From the NCBI GenBank assembly GCA_016704465.1, contig JADJAD010000010.1, positions 124,001 to 188,000 on the forward strand: 64,000 nucleotides of DNA, given 5' to 3'. The position numbers and the translations under genes were made by a program. Source of the DNA: Gemmatimonadota bacterium. Lineage in GTDB: Bacteria > Gemmatimonadota > Gemmatimonadetes > Gemmatimonadales > Gemmatimonadaceae. The notes under the pieces were generated by a model. The model did not search any database, was not told the DNA's origin, and saw only the letters and a program-made list of their open reading frames with translations. Shown here piece after piece: positions 8,800-19,106 of the stretch (within the stretch, counting starts at the first letter, position 1; each line of letters begins with the position of its first letter).

Positions 8800-10638
8800 T
8801 CAGCTGGTCTGCTGGCGCGCCATGGCGTTGATCTCCTTCCGGTGATCCTCCACCTTCGCGTCCTTGCGGATCTCGTTCAGGAAGGTGCGCACGCGCAGCT
8901 GCTGGATCGAGCTGATCGCCTCTCGGCGCTGCGTCGCCTTCTGGGCCTCCCAGGTGGCCTTGTCGGCCTCGATGCGACGCTCGACACGCAGGACGACGAC
9001 CCCTTGGTCGGTGACGATCGCGGAACTCACCGCTCCGACCGGAAGCGAGAAGGCGGCGCCGACGGCTGCGTTGAACCGTCCGAGCCCGGCCACAAATTGC
9101 GGGCGGGTGAACATCTCGGACTGCGTCACGGTGAGTCCGGCAGCGGCCGCCGCAGATTCCAGCGATCCCGCCGCCGCCGCCTTGGCGAGGGCCTCGGCCT
9201 TCGGGGCGAGTGACTCCGCCTTCTTTCGCGAGATCAGCTGACGTCGAATGTCGTCCTTCGCGTCCTCGAACTTCGGAATGCCGCCGTTGGTGAGCGAGTC
9301 GAGCCGGGCGACGAAATAGCCGTCCTCCGAGTCATACAGCTCGCTCGTCTCGCCGACTCTGGCTCCCCCGAATGCCCACGCGCTGACACTCGGAATCGTG
9401 CGCCCGTTGCTCCCGATCAGCGGCTCGCCCTCGATGGCGACGGCGGTGCTCGTCGGCAGCGAGAGGGCCTTGGCCGCGCTGTCGAATCGCGCCGCGTCTT
9501 CCTGCGCCGCGGCCATGCGCGAGAGCGAGTCGGCCAGGCGGTCAGAGCGCGTGGCCGAGGAGTCGGATTGCTGCACGCGCAACAGGATGTGACGCATGGT
9601 CAGCGTATCGCCCTTGCGGGCATCCACCTTGATGAGGTGGTACCCGAACTGCGTCAGCACCGGCAACGACACCTCCCCGACCTTCAAGGCGTAGGCCGCG
9701 TCCTCGAACGGCTGGACGAAACGACCCTTGCCGCCGGTTCCCAGCGAGCCGCCCTCCCGGCCAGACACCGTGTCGGACGACTCCCGTCGGGCAACGTCCT
9801 CGAAGCTGCTCCCGGCGATGATCTCGTTGCGAAGCGTGAGGGCCCGCTGCTGGGTAGCGGCGCTGTCGGCCGACCCGATCGTGCGTGGCACGTTGATCAC
9901 GGAGACCACGGCCCGCCCCGGACGCTCCAGCTGCGCCTTGTACTTGTCGTAGAACGAGCGCAGCTCGCCATCAGGAATCGTCACCGCCGAATCGGGGACC
10001 GTGGACGCGTCGAAGGCGACGAAGCTGACCCGGGTCGAGTCGTTCAGGTCGCGGTACACGCTCCACAGCTTCGCGTCGGACACGAAGACGTCACCGGCGA
10101 GCTGGTCGAAGAGCTTGGCCCGCGGGATCTCCTGGCGGTAATAGCTCTCCAGCTGCACCAGCACGCCCTGCGACCGCGCCGCGGCACTGCCAATGAAACG
10201 GCGATACTTGGCAATGTCGAACTGGCCGTCGGTCTGGAAGTCCGGACTCTGCATGAGCTCAGGAGGCGGGCTCTGCTGCGACGCCTCAATAATCTCCTGA
10301 TCCGAGACGGTGATGCCTCGCCGCTTGTACTCCTGCTCCAGCAGAATATTGGAGACGAGCTGTTCGAAGGCCTGGTCCTCGAAGCGCCGGCGCTCGTCCA
10401 GCGACAGGCTGCGTCCGGAATTTCGCTCTTCCTGCTGGGCGAGCTGATTGGATACGTTGACCCACGTCACGTACGGCACGTCGACGCCGTTGACTTCGGC
10501 GACGGCGGTACCTGGCGTGATCTGGGTAGGACCGACCCCCAGAAGACCGGAGGTTTCGGCGAAAAGGAAGACCCCGACGAAGCAGATGACGATGAACAGC
10601 CATACCCACTTCGCGGAGCTCCGCATTTGTTGGAGCAC
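8800..10638 (-). CDS. ppiD: SurA/PpiD-type peptidylprolyl isomerase, membrane anchored
   Basis: 612 residues, matching the usual PpiD length. The N-terminus has one membrane anchor at about residues 11-28 (WVWLFIVICFVGVFLFAE), so the bulk lies in the periplasm. Next come a SurA-N-like helical domain with LDERRRFEDQAFEQLVSNILLE and a central parvulin domain at about 240-355 (FEDVARRESSD, GGSLGTGGKGRFVQPFE, VLTQFGYHLIKV). A second, degenerate parvulin-like region with an Ala-rich C-terminal coil follows. PpiD proteins hold and fold outer-membrane proteins leaving the Sec translocon. The gene stands alone on the minus strand with a promoter-like sequence 57 nt upstream. Some parvulin domains in PpiD are inactive; I cannot tell here. 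Confidence 0.88.
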   Translation of the reverse strand: MLQQMRSSAKWVWLFIVICFVGVFLFAETSGLLGVGPTQITPGTAVAEVNGVDVPYVTWVNVSNQLAQQEERNSGRSLSLDERRRFEDQAFEQLVSNILLEQEYKRRGITVSDQEIIEASQQSPPPELMQSPDFQTDGQFDIAKYRRFIGSAAARSQGVLVQLESYYRQEIPRAKLFDQLAGDVFVSDAKLWSVYRDLNDSTRVSFVAFDASTVPDSAVTIPDGELRSFYDKYKAQLERPGRAVVSVINVPRTIGSADSAATQQRALTLRNEIIAGSSFEDVARRESSDTVSGREGGSLGTGGKGRFVQPFEDAAYALKVGEVSLPVLTQFGYHLIKVDARKGDTLTMRHILLRVQQSDSSATRSDRLADSLSRMAAAQEDAARFDSAAKALSLPTSTAVAIEGEPLIGSNGRTIPSVSAWAFGGARVGETSELYDSEDGYFVARLDSLTNGGIPKFEDAKDDIRRQLISRKKAESLAPKAEALAKAAAAGSLESAAAAAGLTVTQSEMFTRPQFVAGLGRFNAAVGAAFSLPVGAVSSAIVTDQGVVVLRVERRIEADKATWEAQKATQRREAISSIQQLRVRTFLNEIRKDAKVEDHRKEINAMARQQTS

Positions 10639-10694
10639 GAGGCAGTATCTCCTGCTGGAACACGAGGTGTGGCGGGGTGGAACGGGAGCCGCGT

Positions 10695-10724
10695 AAGCTA
10701 TTTGTGATCTGCGCCTAAAATCAA
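10695..10724 (-). promoter_or_regulatory. putative sigma70-type promoter of the ppiD-like gene
   Basis: Read on the minus strand, TTGATT (10719-10724) is followed after 18 nt by TAGCTT (10695-10700), giving a leader of about 50 nt before the ATG at 10638. This is the divergent region shared with the second TPR gene. Confidence 0.4.
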
Positions 10725-10825
10725 GTTAGCGTGTCACTTCTGACGAAGTCGTTCGTCTCAGAGACTGAGCACCATCTCGTTTTCCTTGAGCGCCGCAGCC
10801 GGCGCGATGACCTCGAGGGCTAGGC

Positions 10826-13375
10826 ATGGCCACTTCCGCCCGACTCGACGAGCTGAAGAAGAAGTTTGACGAGAATCCGCGACGCTATTTCGCGCCCCTC
10901 GCCAATGAATATCGCAAGCTTGGAGACCTGACCCAGGCGATTGCGCTCTGTCGCGCACACCTGCCCAACCAGCCCGGACACATCAGTGGTCATATCGTGC
11001 TGGCCCAGGCGCTGTACGAAGCGCGAGACCTGGGCGAGGCGCGCCAGATCTTCGAGGCTGCCCTTGACCTCGATCCGGAAAACCTGATCGCGCTTCGCTT
11101 TCTGGGCGACATCGCGCGTGAGCAGGATGAGCCGTGGCAGGCGCGCGGCTGGTACGAACGCGTCCTGGAGGCGGATCCCCGCAACGAGGAGATCGCCCTC
11201 ATGCTCCGGGATCTCGACGCGGTATCGGCCCAATCGTCGACCGTGCCGACAGAACAGGCGGCGGTCGCTGCGTCGGCAGCCGTGCTCGCGGAGGCACCGG
11301 TCCACGAGGCGCCAGCGGAGTCCGCTCCGCCGGCGCTCGCGTGGTCCACTGCGCCAGTTGAGCGCGAGACGAGCCCCGACCTCTCGCCCGAGCCCGCGGT
11401 GGCCGAGGACTTGTGGGCGCCCGTTGCGACCACCGAACCGGCCACGGAACCGGTCGACGGTTCGCACGACGGTTCGCACGACGGTTCGCACGACGGCTCG
11501 CACGACGGTTCGCACGACGGTTCGCACGATGGTTCGCACGACGGTTCGCTTGACGGCTCGCACGACGACTCACCGATAGAGTCGCGGGTCGAGTTCCCCG
11601 AACCCGAGGCGATTCTGCACGAACTCCCGGGCCGCGACGCGCCGCTCTCGTACTTCGAGGGGACCACGTCCGAGGAGGAGTACCTCTCGGTCGCAGACGC
11701 CGAGCCCGCGAATCCCTTCTTCGGCGCGGCCGAGTCGGCCGGGATCCTGGCCTCCGGCGAGGTCAATGCCATCGTCCAATCGCACGATGACGACTGGTTC
11801 GCCAGCCAGTCAGACGCCTTCGGCGCGGTAGCGTCCCCGGGTGACGATCGGCAGGAGACCGACCTCTTCGAGGAGTCGTTCCTCCCCGACGTACTCCAGC
11901 CAACGCCGGCCGATACGCGCGCGGTCACTGGCGCGAGCGACCCCGAGGCTGCGCCGATGTACTTCGACGAAGCGCTGCCGCTCGCGTCGTCCGCGATGCC
12001 GCCGGATTCGGTCGATCGCACGCCGTCAGGCACTCCCATCGAGACGCTGTTCACGATCCCCACCCCCACGTTCCTCCGCGCAGTGCCCGAGGGGCAGGGC
12101 GAGGACACGGGAATGGCGGAGTTCGAGCTCCCGGCGGCTGAAGTCCTGGTGCCCGCGTCCAGCGCGTCGCCCGAGCATCGCGACAGCGACGTCGTGTCGG
12201 TGGACGCCGTCGACGACGTCGACGTCCTCGACGTCGTCGACGCCGTCGAGGACGTCCAGGTCGAGTCGGACGAGTTCGACTTTGCATCGTTTGCCGAGTA
12301 TCCCGCCGAGCAGGAGAGCGCGGCACGCTCGGACGAGCCGTTCGCTGTCGCGGCCGCCGAAGGGAGCGACATGCTGGATGTGTCGATGGTCGTTTCGGAC
12401 GTCGATCGCCTGCAGGACGAGCGGCACGAGGAGTTCGTCCTCGACGACGACTACGCTGCGGTGGGGAGCACCGAGCCGTCCGCTGCGGAAATCGATCAGC
12501 TCGACGAGGTCGACGCGCCGACGCTGGACGTCGAAGTCATCGCCGAGACACCGGAACAGGACGCCGTGTTCGACGGGAGTCCGCGTGCCGCAACGACCAC
12601 TCCAGTCGAGGTGGAAAGCGCCTACGACGACGATCAGTGGGGCGTGCCGTCGGACGATCCGATCGACACTCCGGACGCCGAAGAAGACTTCGTCGTCGAG
12701 TATGGGGAGTTCGTCGCGCCGGTGGTCGACGATGTCGAGTATATCGCGAACGCGATCTCGGTCCCGCTCGACGCGCTCGACGCGCACGACGCCTACCCGC
12801 AACCACTCGGCGCGGACCCGTACGCGCAGTCCTCGAACGTTGGCGACGAGCAGGCAGGGGAGTTGGTCGGTGAGGAAACCGACGCTGACGTCGAGCTGGT
12901 CGTGCCGGCGGTGCCGGCCATCGAGGGGCTGGTCACGCGTGACGTGGCATTCGAGCCGGTGGACGAGTTCGAGGATGCGACGGCAGACGCGGATCAGGAG
13001 CGCGACGAGGCGCCTGCGTTCGTCACCGAGACGATGGCCGAGTTGTACTTGCAGCAGGGATTTCATGGGGAGGCGCTGGCGATCTACCGGCAGCTGCTGG
13101 CGCAGCACCCCGACGACCCCGCCTTGCACGATCGAGTCGCTGCCATCGAGCGTGGCGCCGCATCGACCGTGGTGAGGGCATCGTCCCGCGCGATACGATC
13201 GATCGCGAGGGCCAGCCGGTCCGCCAGTTCTTTGCACACTTCGCTCGGCGCGAGCCGCGACGGCGCAGTGACGGCGATCGAGACGTGTCCTCGCTCGGCA
13301 GTCACGCTGGTCCCTCGGCCAGCTCGGGTGGATCCGGCGGTATCACCGGGGTGGCGACTGCCGACGAGGCGCTGA
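10826..13375 (+). CDS. TPR / acidic low-complexity protein, N-terminal part of a frameshifted gene
   Basis: Starts MATSARLDELKKKFDENPRR and carries TPR repeats over residues 1-135 (YFAPLANEYRKLGDLTQAIA; ARQIFEAALDLDPENLIALR; GWYERVLEADPRNEE). About 600 residues of Asp/Glu/Ser/Val-rich disordered sequence follow, including a DGSH repeat. A last TPR motif lies near residue 735 (MAELYLQQGFHGEALAIYRQ). The frame as written runs to 13375, but the credible protein ends around 13150-13171 and continues in another frame (next entry). Overall build matches the gene at 1930-7061, so they are likely relatives. Function unknown; a cytoplasmic scaffold is a guess. Confidence 0.75.
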   Translation: MATSARLDELKKKFDENPRRYFAPLANEYRKLGDLTQAIALCRAHLPNQPGHISGHIVLAQALYEARDLGEARQIFEAALDLDPENLIALRFLGDIAREQDEPWQARGWYERVLEADPRNEEIALMLRDLDAVSAQSSTVPTEQAAVAASAAVLAEAPVHEAPAESAPPALAWSTAPVERETSPDLSPEPAVAEDLWAPVATTEPATEPVDGSHDGSHDGSHDGSHDGSHDGSHDGSHDGSLDGSHDDSPIESRVEFPEPEAILHELPGRDAPLSYFEGTTSEEEYLSVADAEPANPFFGAAESAGILASGEVNAIVQSHDDDWFASQSDAFGAVASPGDDRQETDLFEESFLPDVLQPTPADTRAVTGASDPEAAPMYFDEALPLASSAMPPDSVDRTPSGTPIETLFTIPTPTFLRAVPEGQGEDTGMAEFELPAAEVLVPASSASPEHRDSDVVSVDAVDDVDVLDVVDAVEDVQVESDEFDFASFAEYPAEQESAARSDEPFAVAAAEGSDMLDVSMVVSDVDRLQDERHEEFVLDDDYAAVGSTEPSAAEIDQLDEVDAPTLDVEVIAETPEQDAVFDGSPRAATTTPVEVESAYDDDQWGVPSDDPIDTPDAEEDFVVEYGEFVAPVVDDVEYIANAISVPLDALDAHDAYPQPLGADPYAQSSNVGDEQAGELVGEETDADVELVVPAVPAIEGLVTRDVAFEPVDEFEDATADADQERDEAPAFVTETMAELYLQQGFHGEALAIYRQLLAQHPDDPALHDRVAAIERGAASTVVRASSRAIRSIARASRSASSLHTSLGASRDGAVTAIETCPRSAVTLVPRPARVDPAVSPGWRLPTRR
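11456..11563 (+). repeat. 12-bp tandem repeat, nine units, encoding DGSH
   Basis: Nine near-perfect GACGGTTCGCAC units lie in frame in the acidic linker; variants are GGC for GGT, GAT for GAC, and CTT (Leu) for CAC in unit eight. Synonymous differences between units show that it is not a recent single expansion. Confidence 0.9.
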
Positions 13376-13716
13376 CCGTCTCGGACCGTGCTCCCTCCTC
13401 GTCCTCGCTGGCGCAGCTCTTCTCGTCGGGGGTGGTGTCCGGTTCCGATGAGGATGCTGCGTCGAGCCTTGCCTCGGCGTTTGGCGGCCATGAACCCCCG
13501 CCGGCGAGCCGAAGTGCCGAACGAGAGTTGTCACTGGAGCACCTCTTTCGCGATGTTCCTAGTCGCTCGTCCGGGGCCGTGACTCTTGATGAGTTCTTTC
13601 AGGGCGCATCGTCGGGGGAGGAATCCCCCGCGTCCACGGACAGCGAGGACGGCGAGGAGCGCGGTGCGGACATCGAGCAGTTCACGGCCTGGCTCGAAGG
13701 CCTCAAGAAGAAGTGA
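13171..13716 (+). CDS. TPR / acidic protein, C-terminal tail after the frameshift
   Basis: Continuation of the gene starting at 10826. From 13171 the frame reads GEGIVPRDTIDREGQPVRQF and then FAHFARREPRRRS, followed by a Ser/Gly/Glu-rich tail that ends in IEQFTAWLEGLKKK. The composition (many Ser, Asp, Glu; SLEHLFRDV, TLDEFFQGA) matches the upstream acidic protein, whereas the original frame becomes Arg/Ser-rich with an early stop. A single-base deletion between about 13150 and 13171 explains both. No start codon is needed; a GTG at 13285 could in principle start a short separate ORF but has no ribosome binding site. The stop overlaps the aroQ start by GTGA. Confidence 0.7.
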   Translation, partial: GEGIVPRDTIDREGQPVRQFFAHFARREPRRRSDGDRDVSSLGSHAGPSASSGGSGGITGVATADEALTVSDRAPSSSSLAQLFSSGVVSGSDEDAASSLASAFGGHEPPPASRSAERELSLEHLFRDVPSRSSGAVTLDEFFQGASSGEESPASTDSEDGEERGADIEQFTAWLEGLKKK

Positions 13717-14150
13717 AGATCGCAGTACTCAACGGTCCGAATCTCAATCTCCTCGGTACGCGCGAACCCGCGCTGTACGGAACCACGACCCTGGCGGACA
13801 TCGACGCCCGGCTCCGCGTAGTTGGCGCGGAGCTGGGCGTCGACATTTCGTGTGTTCAGCACAACGGTGAGGGCGAGCTGATCGCCGAGATCCAGGGGCT
13901 GCGCGGTCGGGTGGATGGCGCCTTGATCAACGCCGGCGCCTACTCGCACACCAGTCTTGCGCTGCGCGACGCGTTTGCCGCCGCCGAGGTGCCGTTCGTC
14001 GAGGTGCACCTGACGAACGTGTACGCCCGCGAGCCGGAGCGACGACACTCGATGCTGGCGCCGGGCGCGCGCGCCGTGCTGTGCGGCTTCGGCGCCGATG
14101 GCTACGAGTGGGGGCTGCGCGGGCTTGTCTCGCTGCTCCGCGCATCGTGA
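13713..14150 (+). CDS. aroQ: type II 3-dehydroquinate dehydratase
   Basis: Converts 3-dehydroquinate to 3-dehydroshikimate, step three of the shikimate pathway. The 145 residues fit the dodecameric type II enzyme. Motifs: NGPNLNLLGTREP at residues 7-19, the catalytic Tyr loop (YGTTTL), QHNGEGELIAEIQ with its conserved Asn/Glu, INAGAYSHTSLALRDA with the active-site Asn, and EVHLTNVYAREPERRHS carrying the catalytic His. The GTG start is inside a GTGA overlap with the TPR gene, and its own stop is inside a GTGA overlap with the next gene, so the three are translationally coupled. Confidence 0.95.
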   Translation: MKIAVLNGPNLNLLGTREPALYGTTTLADIDARLRVVGAELGVDISCVQHNGEGELIAEIQGLRGRVDGALINAGAYSHTSLALRDAFAAAEVPFVEVHLTNVYAREPERRHSMLAPGARAVLCGFGADGYEWGLRGLVSLLRAS

Positions 14151-15235
14151 GTGGTGCGCGAACACACCGACTCGCCGCGCTCGTCGAACGCCTCGTCGCG
14201 CATCACCTGGACGGTGTGCTCATCACGGCGCCGCCCAACATTCGCTACCTGACGGGCTTTTCCGGCTCCAACGCGCTTCTGTTCGCCTCGGCGCGCGAGG
14301 TGCACCTGATCACCGACTTCCGCTACAAGACGCAGGCTGCCGTCGAATCGAGCGACGTGGCGAGCGTCCGGATCGAAGAGTCGTCGCTCTGGGCCGGGCT
14401 GTGGAAGCTGCTGGCGACCATGACCGGGGTCGAGGCGATCGGGTTCGAGTCGGCGCATCTTCCGCACCGGGATTTCCAGCGATTGCTCGAGCAGGGCGAT
14501 CGCTGGCACTGGCGTCCGGCGACCGAACTTGTGGAAGACTTGCGTTCGCGGAAGGATGCTGGCGAGGTGGCGCTCATCCGTGCGGCGGGTGCGATCGCGA
14601 TGCAGGCGCTGCAGGAGACGCTGAGCGGGGTGCGGGCAGGGATGAGCGAGCTGGACATATGCGGCGACCTTGAGCGGGCGCTGCGGCGGGCCGGCAGCGA
14701 TGCCCATCCGTTTGCGCCGATCGTCGCCACCGGTCCCCGTTCGGCGCTCCCACATGCACGGGCGTCCACCCGGGCTATTGCGCCGGGAGAGTTTCTGTTG
14801 TTGGATTTCGGGGCGTCGACTGGCGGTTATTGTTCTGACGTGACCCGGACGGTCGTGCTGGGACGTGCCGACAGTCGGCAGCGGGAAACGCACGAAGCGG
14901 TGCAGGAAGCCAATCGTGTCGCCCGGGTAGGGATCCGGGCCGGGATGCTGGGGAGGGAGGGCGATGCACTCGCGCGCTCCGTTCTGGAGGCGCGGGGAAT
15001 GGGCGAGCTGTTCGGGCACGGGCTGGGACACGGGATCGGCCTGCAGGTCCACGAGGCTCCCCGGCTCTCTCGGTTGGCGGAGGAGGTGCTTCCGCCCGGT
15101 TCGGTGGTTACCATCGAGCCGGGCGTGTACGTGCCCGAGTGGGGGGGGGTGCGGATCGAAGATGACGTGCATTTGGGCGCCGACGGGACCGAGCTGCTGA
15201 CCGACTTCACCCGGGAGCTGCTCGAACTGTCCTGA
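14147..15235 (+). CDS. M24 family aminopeptidase (Xaa-Pro peptidase type)
   Basis: Cytosolic metallopeptidase expected to cleave an N-terminal residue before proline or short X-Pro dipeptides. The 362-residue protein has a creatinase N-domain (about 1-125, GVLITAPPNIRYLTGFSGSN) and a pita-bread catalytic domain. Metal ligands are visible: LLLDFGASTGGYCSDVTRT gives the two Asp, GHGLGHGIGLQVHE the His, TIEPGVYVPEWGGVRIEDD the Glu residues. Start GTG 14147 overlaps the aroQ stop. The aroQ/pepQ/accB order is common in many bacteria (established knowledge). PepP versus PepQ cannot be separated from sequence alone. Confidence 0.92.
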   Translation: MSGARTHRLAALVERLVAHHLDGVLITAPPNIRYLTGFSGSNALLFASAREVHLITDFRYKTQAAVESSDVASVRIEESSLWAGLWKLLATMTGVEAIGFESAHLPHRDFQRLLEQGDRWHWRPATELVEDLRSRKDAGEVALIRAAGAIAMQALQETLSGVRAGMSELDICGDLERALRRAGSDAHPFAPIVATGPRSALPHARASTRAIAPGEFLLLDFGASTGGYCSDVTRTVVLGRADSRQRETHEAVQEANRVARVGIRAGMLGREGDALARSVLEARGMGELFGHGLGHGIGLQVHEAPRLSRLAEEVLPPGSVVTIEPGVYVPEWGGVRIEDDVHLGADGTELLTDFTRELLELS

Positions 15236-15271
15236 CGGACGTGGCATCAGCGCGGGAGCCGGCGGACCTCA

Positions 15272-15787
15272 ATGACTGACATGATCGACTTACGCTACGT
15301 CAAGAAACTGATCGAGATGCTCGACGGCTCGACCGTCGACTCCGTGGAGATGACCTCGGACAAGGGGACGAAGATCCGCATCTCGAAGTCGCCGCAGCAC
15401 CGGGGGCACATGCCGATGCCCGCCCAGGTCGCGGTGCCGACCCTCATGTCCGCGTCGCCGGTCTTGCAGGCGGCGCTGGCGACCTCGGCCGCGCCGGCGC
15501 TCGACGCACAGGCGCCTGCCCGGACCGAACCGGCCAGGGGCCAGCACCTGGAAGTGAAGTCGCCGATGGTTGGTACCTACTATTCGCAGCCCGATCCGGG
15601 CTCCAAGCCCTACGTGTCGGTGGGGCAGCGCATCGAGAAGGGGCAGATCCTCTGCATCATCGAGGCGATGAAGATCATGAATGAGATCGAGTCCGAGTTC
15701 TCAGGGGTGGTCACCGAAGTGTCTGTCTCGGACTCGCAGCCGGTCGAGTATGGGCAGGTCCTGATGCGCGTCGATCCGAATGGCTAG
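15272..15787 (+). CDS. accB: biotin carboxyl carrier protein of acetyl-CoA carboxylase
   Basis: Carries the biotin that shuttles carboxyl groups from AccC to the carboxyltransferase in the first step of fatty acid synthesis. 171 residues: an N-terminal helix (YVKKLIEMLDGSTVDSVEM), an Ala/Pro-rich linker (about 45-90), and a biotinyl domain (about 92-170). The biotin-accepting Lys is 134 in EAMKIMNEI, with the preceding thumb sequence SKPYVSVGQRIEKG. The gene lies 36 nt after the M24 peptidase and overlaps the pilT start by 8 nt. accC follows only after pilT. Confidence 0.96.
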   Translation: MTDMIDLRYVKKLIEMLDGSTVDSVEMTSDKGTKIRISKSPQHRGHMPMPAQVAVPTLMSASPVLQAALATSAAPALDAQAPARTEPARGQHLEVKSPMVGTYYSQPDPGSKPYVSVGQRIEKGQILCIIEAMKIMNEIESEFSGVVTEVSVSDSQPVEYGQVLMRVDPNG

Positions 15788-16961
15788 TCCGGTTCCCGCG
15801 CCGGAGCAATCGTTGGCCGCTGGTCCAGGCGCGCCGCGCGCGCCATTCAACTTCAAGTCCATCCTGCAGCAGATGGTGCAGCGTGGTGCGTCCGACCTGC
15901 ACCTGAAGGTTGGACGCCCGCCGACGCTGCGCATCAACGCTGACCTGGCACCGCTCCCGCTCCCCGCGCTTCGTCCCGAGGACCTGAGCACGCTGGCGAA
16001 GGAGATCATGACGCCGAAGCAGGTGAAGGAGTTTGCCGACTTTCGCGAGGCCGACTTCGCCACCGGGGTGCCCGGAATCGGCCGATTTCGCGTCAACGCC
16101 TACCAGCAGCGCGGGACCATCGCCTTCGCCATCCGGACGGTGCCGCACCAGGCCAAGTCGATCGGGGAGCTGAACCTGCCGGCGATCGTTGACGACATCG
16201 CGATGCTGCCGCGCGGTTTGGTCCTCGTGACCGGCGTGACCGGCTCGGGCAAGTCGACGGCGCTCGCGTCGATCCTGCAGGTGATCAACGAGAAGCGGTA
16301 CGCGAACATCATCACGATCGAGGATCCGATCGAGTTCCTGCATCGCGACATCAAGTGCCACATCAACCAGCGCGAGGTCGGGACCGACACCGGAAGTTTT
16401 GCCCAGGCGCTGCGGCGCGTGCTGCGGCAGGATCCCGATGTCATCCTCATCGGCGAAATTCGAGACCTCGACACACTCGATACCGCGCTCAAGGCGGCCG
16501 ATACCGGGCACCTGGTCTTTTCCACGCTGCATACCACGGATGCGACGCAGACGATCAATCGCATCCTCTCGTTCTATCCGCCGCACCAGCAGAACGAGGT
16601 GCGCTTCGCCCTGTCGAATGCGTTGGCGGCCGTGGTGTCGCTGCGCCTGGTTCCACGCGTCGACAGGCCGGGTCGCGTGCCGGCGTGCGAGGTCCTGATC
16701 AACACCGCGGCCGTGCGCGAGCAGATCCGCGAAGTGTCCAAGACGCTCAACATCCCCGACCTCATCAAGGAAGGCACGGTGCAGTACGGGATGCAGAGCT
16801 TTGACCAGTCGCTCATGTCGTGGTACTCGAAGGGGACGATCTCGTACGAGAACGCCCTGTTCTATGCGACGAATCCCAACGAGCTTGCCTTGCGTGTCCA
16901 GGGCGTCGCCGCATCGAGCGACACCTCCTGGGACGAGTTCCAGACAGACGAGACCGCGTAG
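15780..16961 (+). CDS. pilT: type IV pilus retraction ATPase PilT
   Basis: Hexameric ATPase that depolymerises type IV pili for twitching motility and DNA uptake. 393 residues. The N-terminal PAS-like domain contains ASDLHLKVGRPP (38-49). The ATPase core has Walker A TGVTGSGKST at 151-160, the Asp box ITIEDPIEF, Walker B PDVILIGEIRD, and the His box GHLVFSTLHTTDA. AIRTVP and the C-terminal INTAAVREQIRE are typical of PilT rather than PilB. The start overlaps the end of accB and accC follows after 38 nt, so a motility gene sits inside the acetyl-CoA carboxylase cluster. No pilus structural gene is in the window. Confidence 0.95.
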   Translation: MASPVPAPEQSLAAGPGAPRAPFNFKSILQQMVQRGASDLHLKVGRPPTLRINADLAPLPLPALRPEDLSTLAKEIMTPKQVKEFADFREADFATGVPGIGRFRVNAYQQRGTIAFAIRTVPHQAKSIGELNLPAIVDDIAMLPRGLVLVTGVTGSGKSTALASILQVINEKRYANIITIEDPIEFLHRDIKCHINQREVGTDTGSFAQALRRVLRQDPDVILIGEIRDLDTLDTALKAADTGHLVFSTLHTTDATQTINRILSFYPPHQQNEVRFALSNALAAVVSLRLVPRVDRPGRVPACEVLINTAAVREQIREVSKTLNIPDLIKEGTVQYGMQSFDQSLMSWYSKGTISYENALFYATNPNELALRVQGVAASSDTSWDEFQTDETA

Positions 16962-16999
16962 TTCACGCGCAGTTTACGCGCCGGGCCCCGAGAAACGGA

Positions 17000-18358
<1,359 letters not shown>

Positions 18359-19105
18359 GTGCGTCTTGACGTCTATTTCGGCGCGCACAGTGTCACGAGC
18401 GCCGACGTGCAGGGGCGGGTCGTCGTCGTCATCGACGTGCTGCGCGCGTCGACGACGATCGCGGTCGCCCTCGCGCATGGTGCGCGGACCGTGATCCCGT
18501 TCGAGAGCGCCGATGAAGCCGTGACTCGTTCCAAGTCGCTGGCGCGTGGCGACTACAAGCTGGCGGGCGAGCGCAAGAACCAGATGATCCCGGGGTTCGA
18601 CCTGGGCAACTCGCCGCGAGAGTACACGCGCGAGGCCGTGGAGGGCAAGACGATCCTGTTCACGACGACGAACGGCACCTCGGCGCTGATCGCCGTCCAG
18701 CCGGCGCGAGAGGTGCTGGTGGGGGCCTTCGTGAACTTCACCGCGGTGAGCGCCATGCTGCGGGCGGCGGCGCGCGCCCAGAGCGACCTGGCCATCATCG
18801 CGGCCGGGAGCGATCGGCACTTCTCGCTGGAGGACGCCGTCTGTGCCGGTCGTTTCGTGCGAAGCATCCGGCGCGGCATCACCGACGTGTCGATGAACGA
18901 CGGGGCGCAGGCGTCCGTGCAGCTGGAGCGCCGGTACGCCAACGACCTCCCGCGCCTCTTCGCCGAGTCGGCGCACGGTCGCGCGCTGGCCGACATGGGC
19001 TTCGCCGAAGACCTCGCCACCTGCGCCCAGCTCGATGGCTACCCGGTCGTCCCCGTGTATCACGATCGGCAGGTCACCAAGTTGGGGCCCGACCGGGAGC
19101 GCTAG
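18359..19105 (+). CDS. comB: ComB family 2-phosphosulfolactate phosphatase-like protein
   Basis: ComB enzymes hydrolyse 2-phosphosulfolactate during coenzyme M synthesis, but bacterial members are widespread in organisms that make no coenzyme M, and their substrate is often unknown. 248 residues. Family features: VVVIDVLRASTTIAVAL near residues 20-40, the AGERKNQMIPGFDLGNSP segment, TTTNGTSAL near 102, and a Glu/Asp-rich metal site in SLEDAVCAG. The GTG start follows accC immediately (TGAGTG). ftsK begins one base after its stop. I am confident of the family, not of the physiological substrate. Confidence 0.85.
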   Translation: MRLDVYFGAHSVTSADVQGRVVVVIDVLRASTTIAVALAHGARTVIPFESADEAVTRSKSLARGDYKLAGERKNQMIPGFDLGNSPREYTREAVEGKTILFTTTNGTSALIAVQPAREVLVGAFVNFTAVSAMLRAAARAQSDLAIIAAGSDRHFSLEDAVCAGRFVRSIRRGITDVSMNDGAQASVQLERRYANDLPRLFAESAHGRALADMGFAEDLATCAQLDGYPVVPVYHDRQVTKLGPDRER

Positions 19106-19106
19106 C

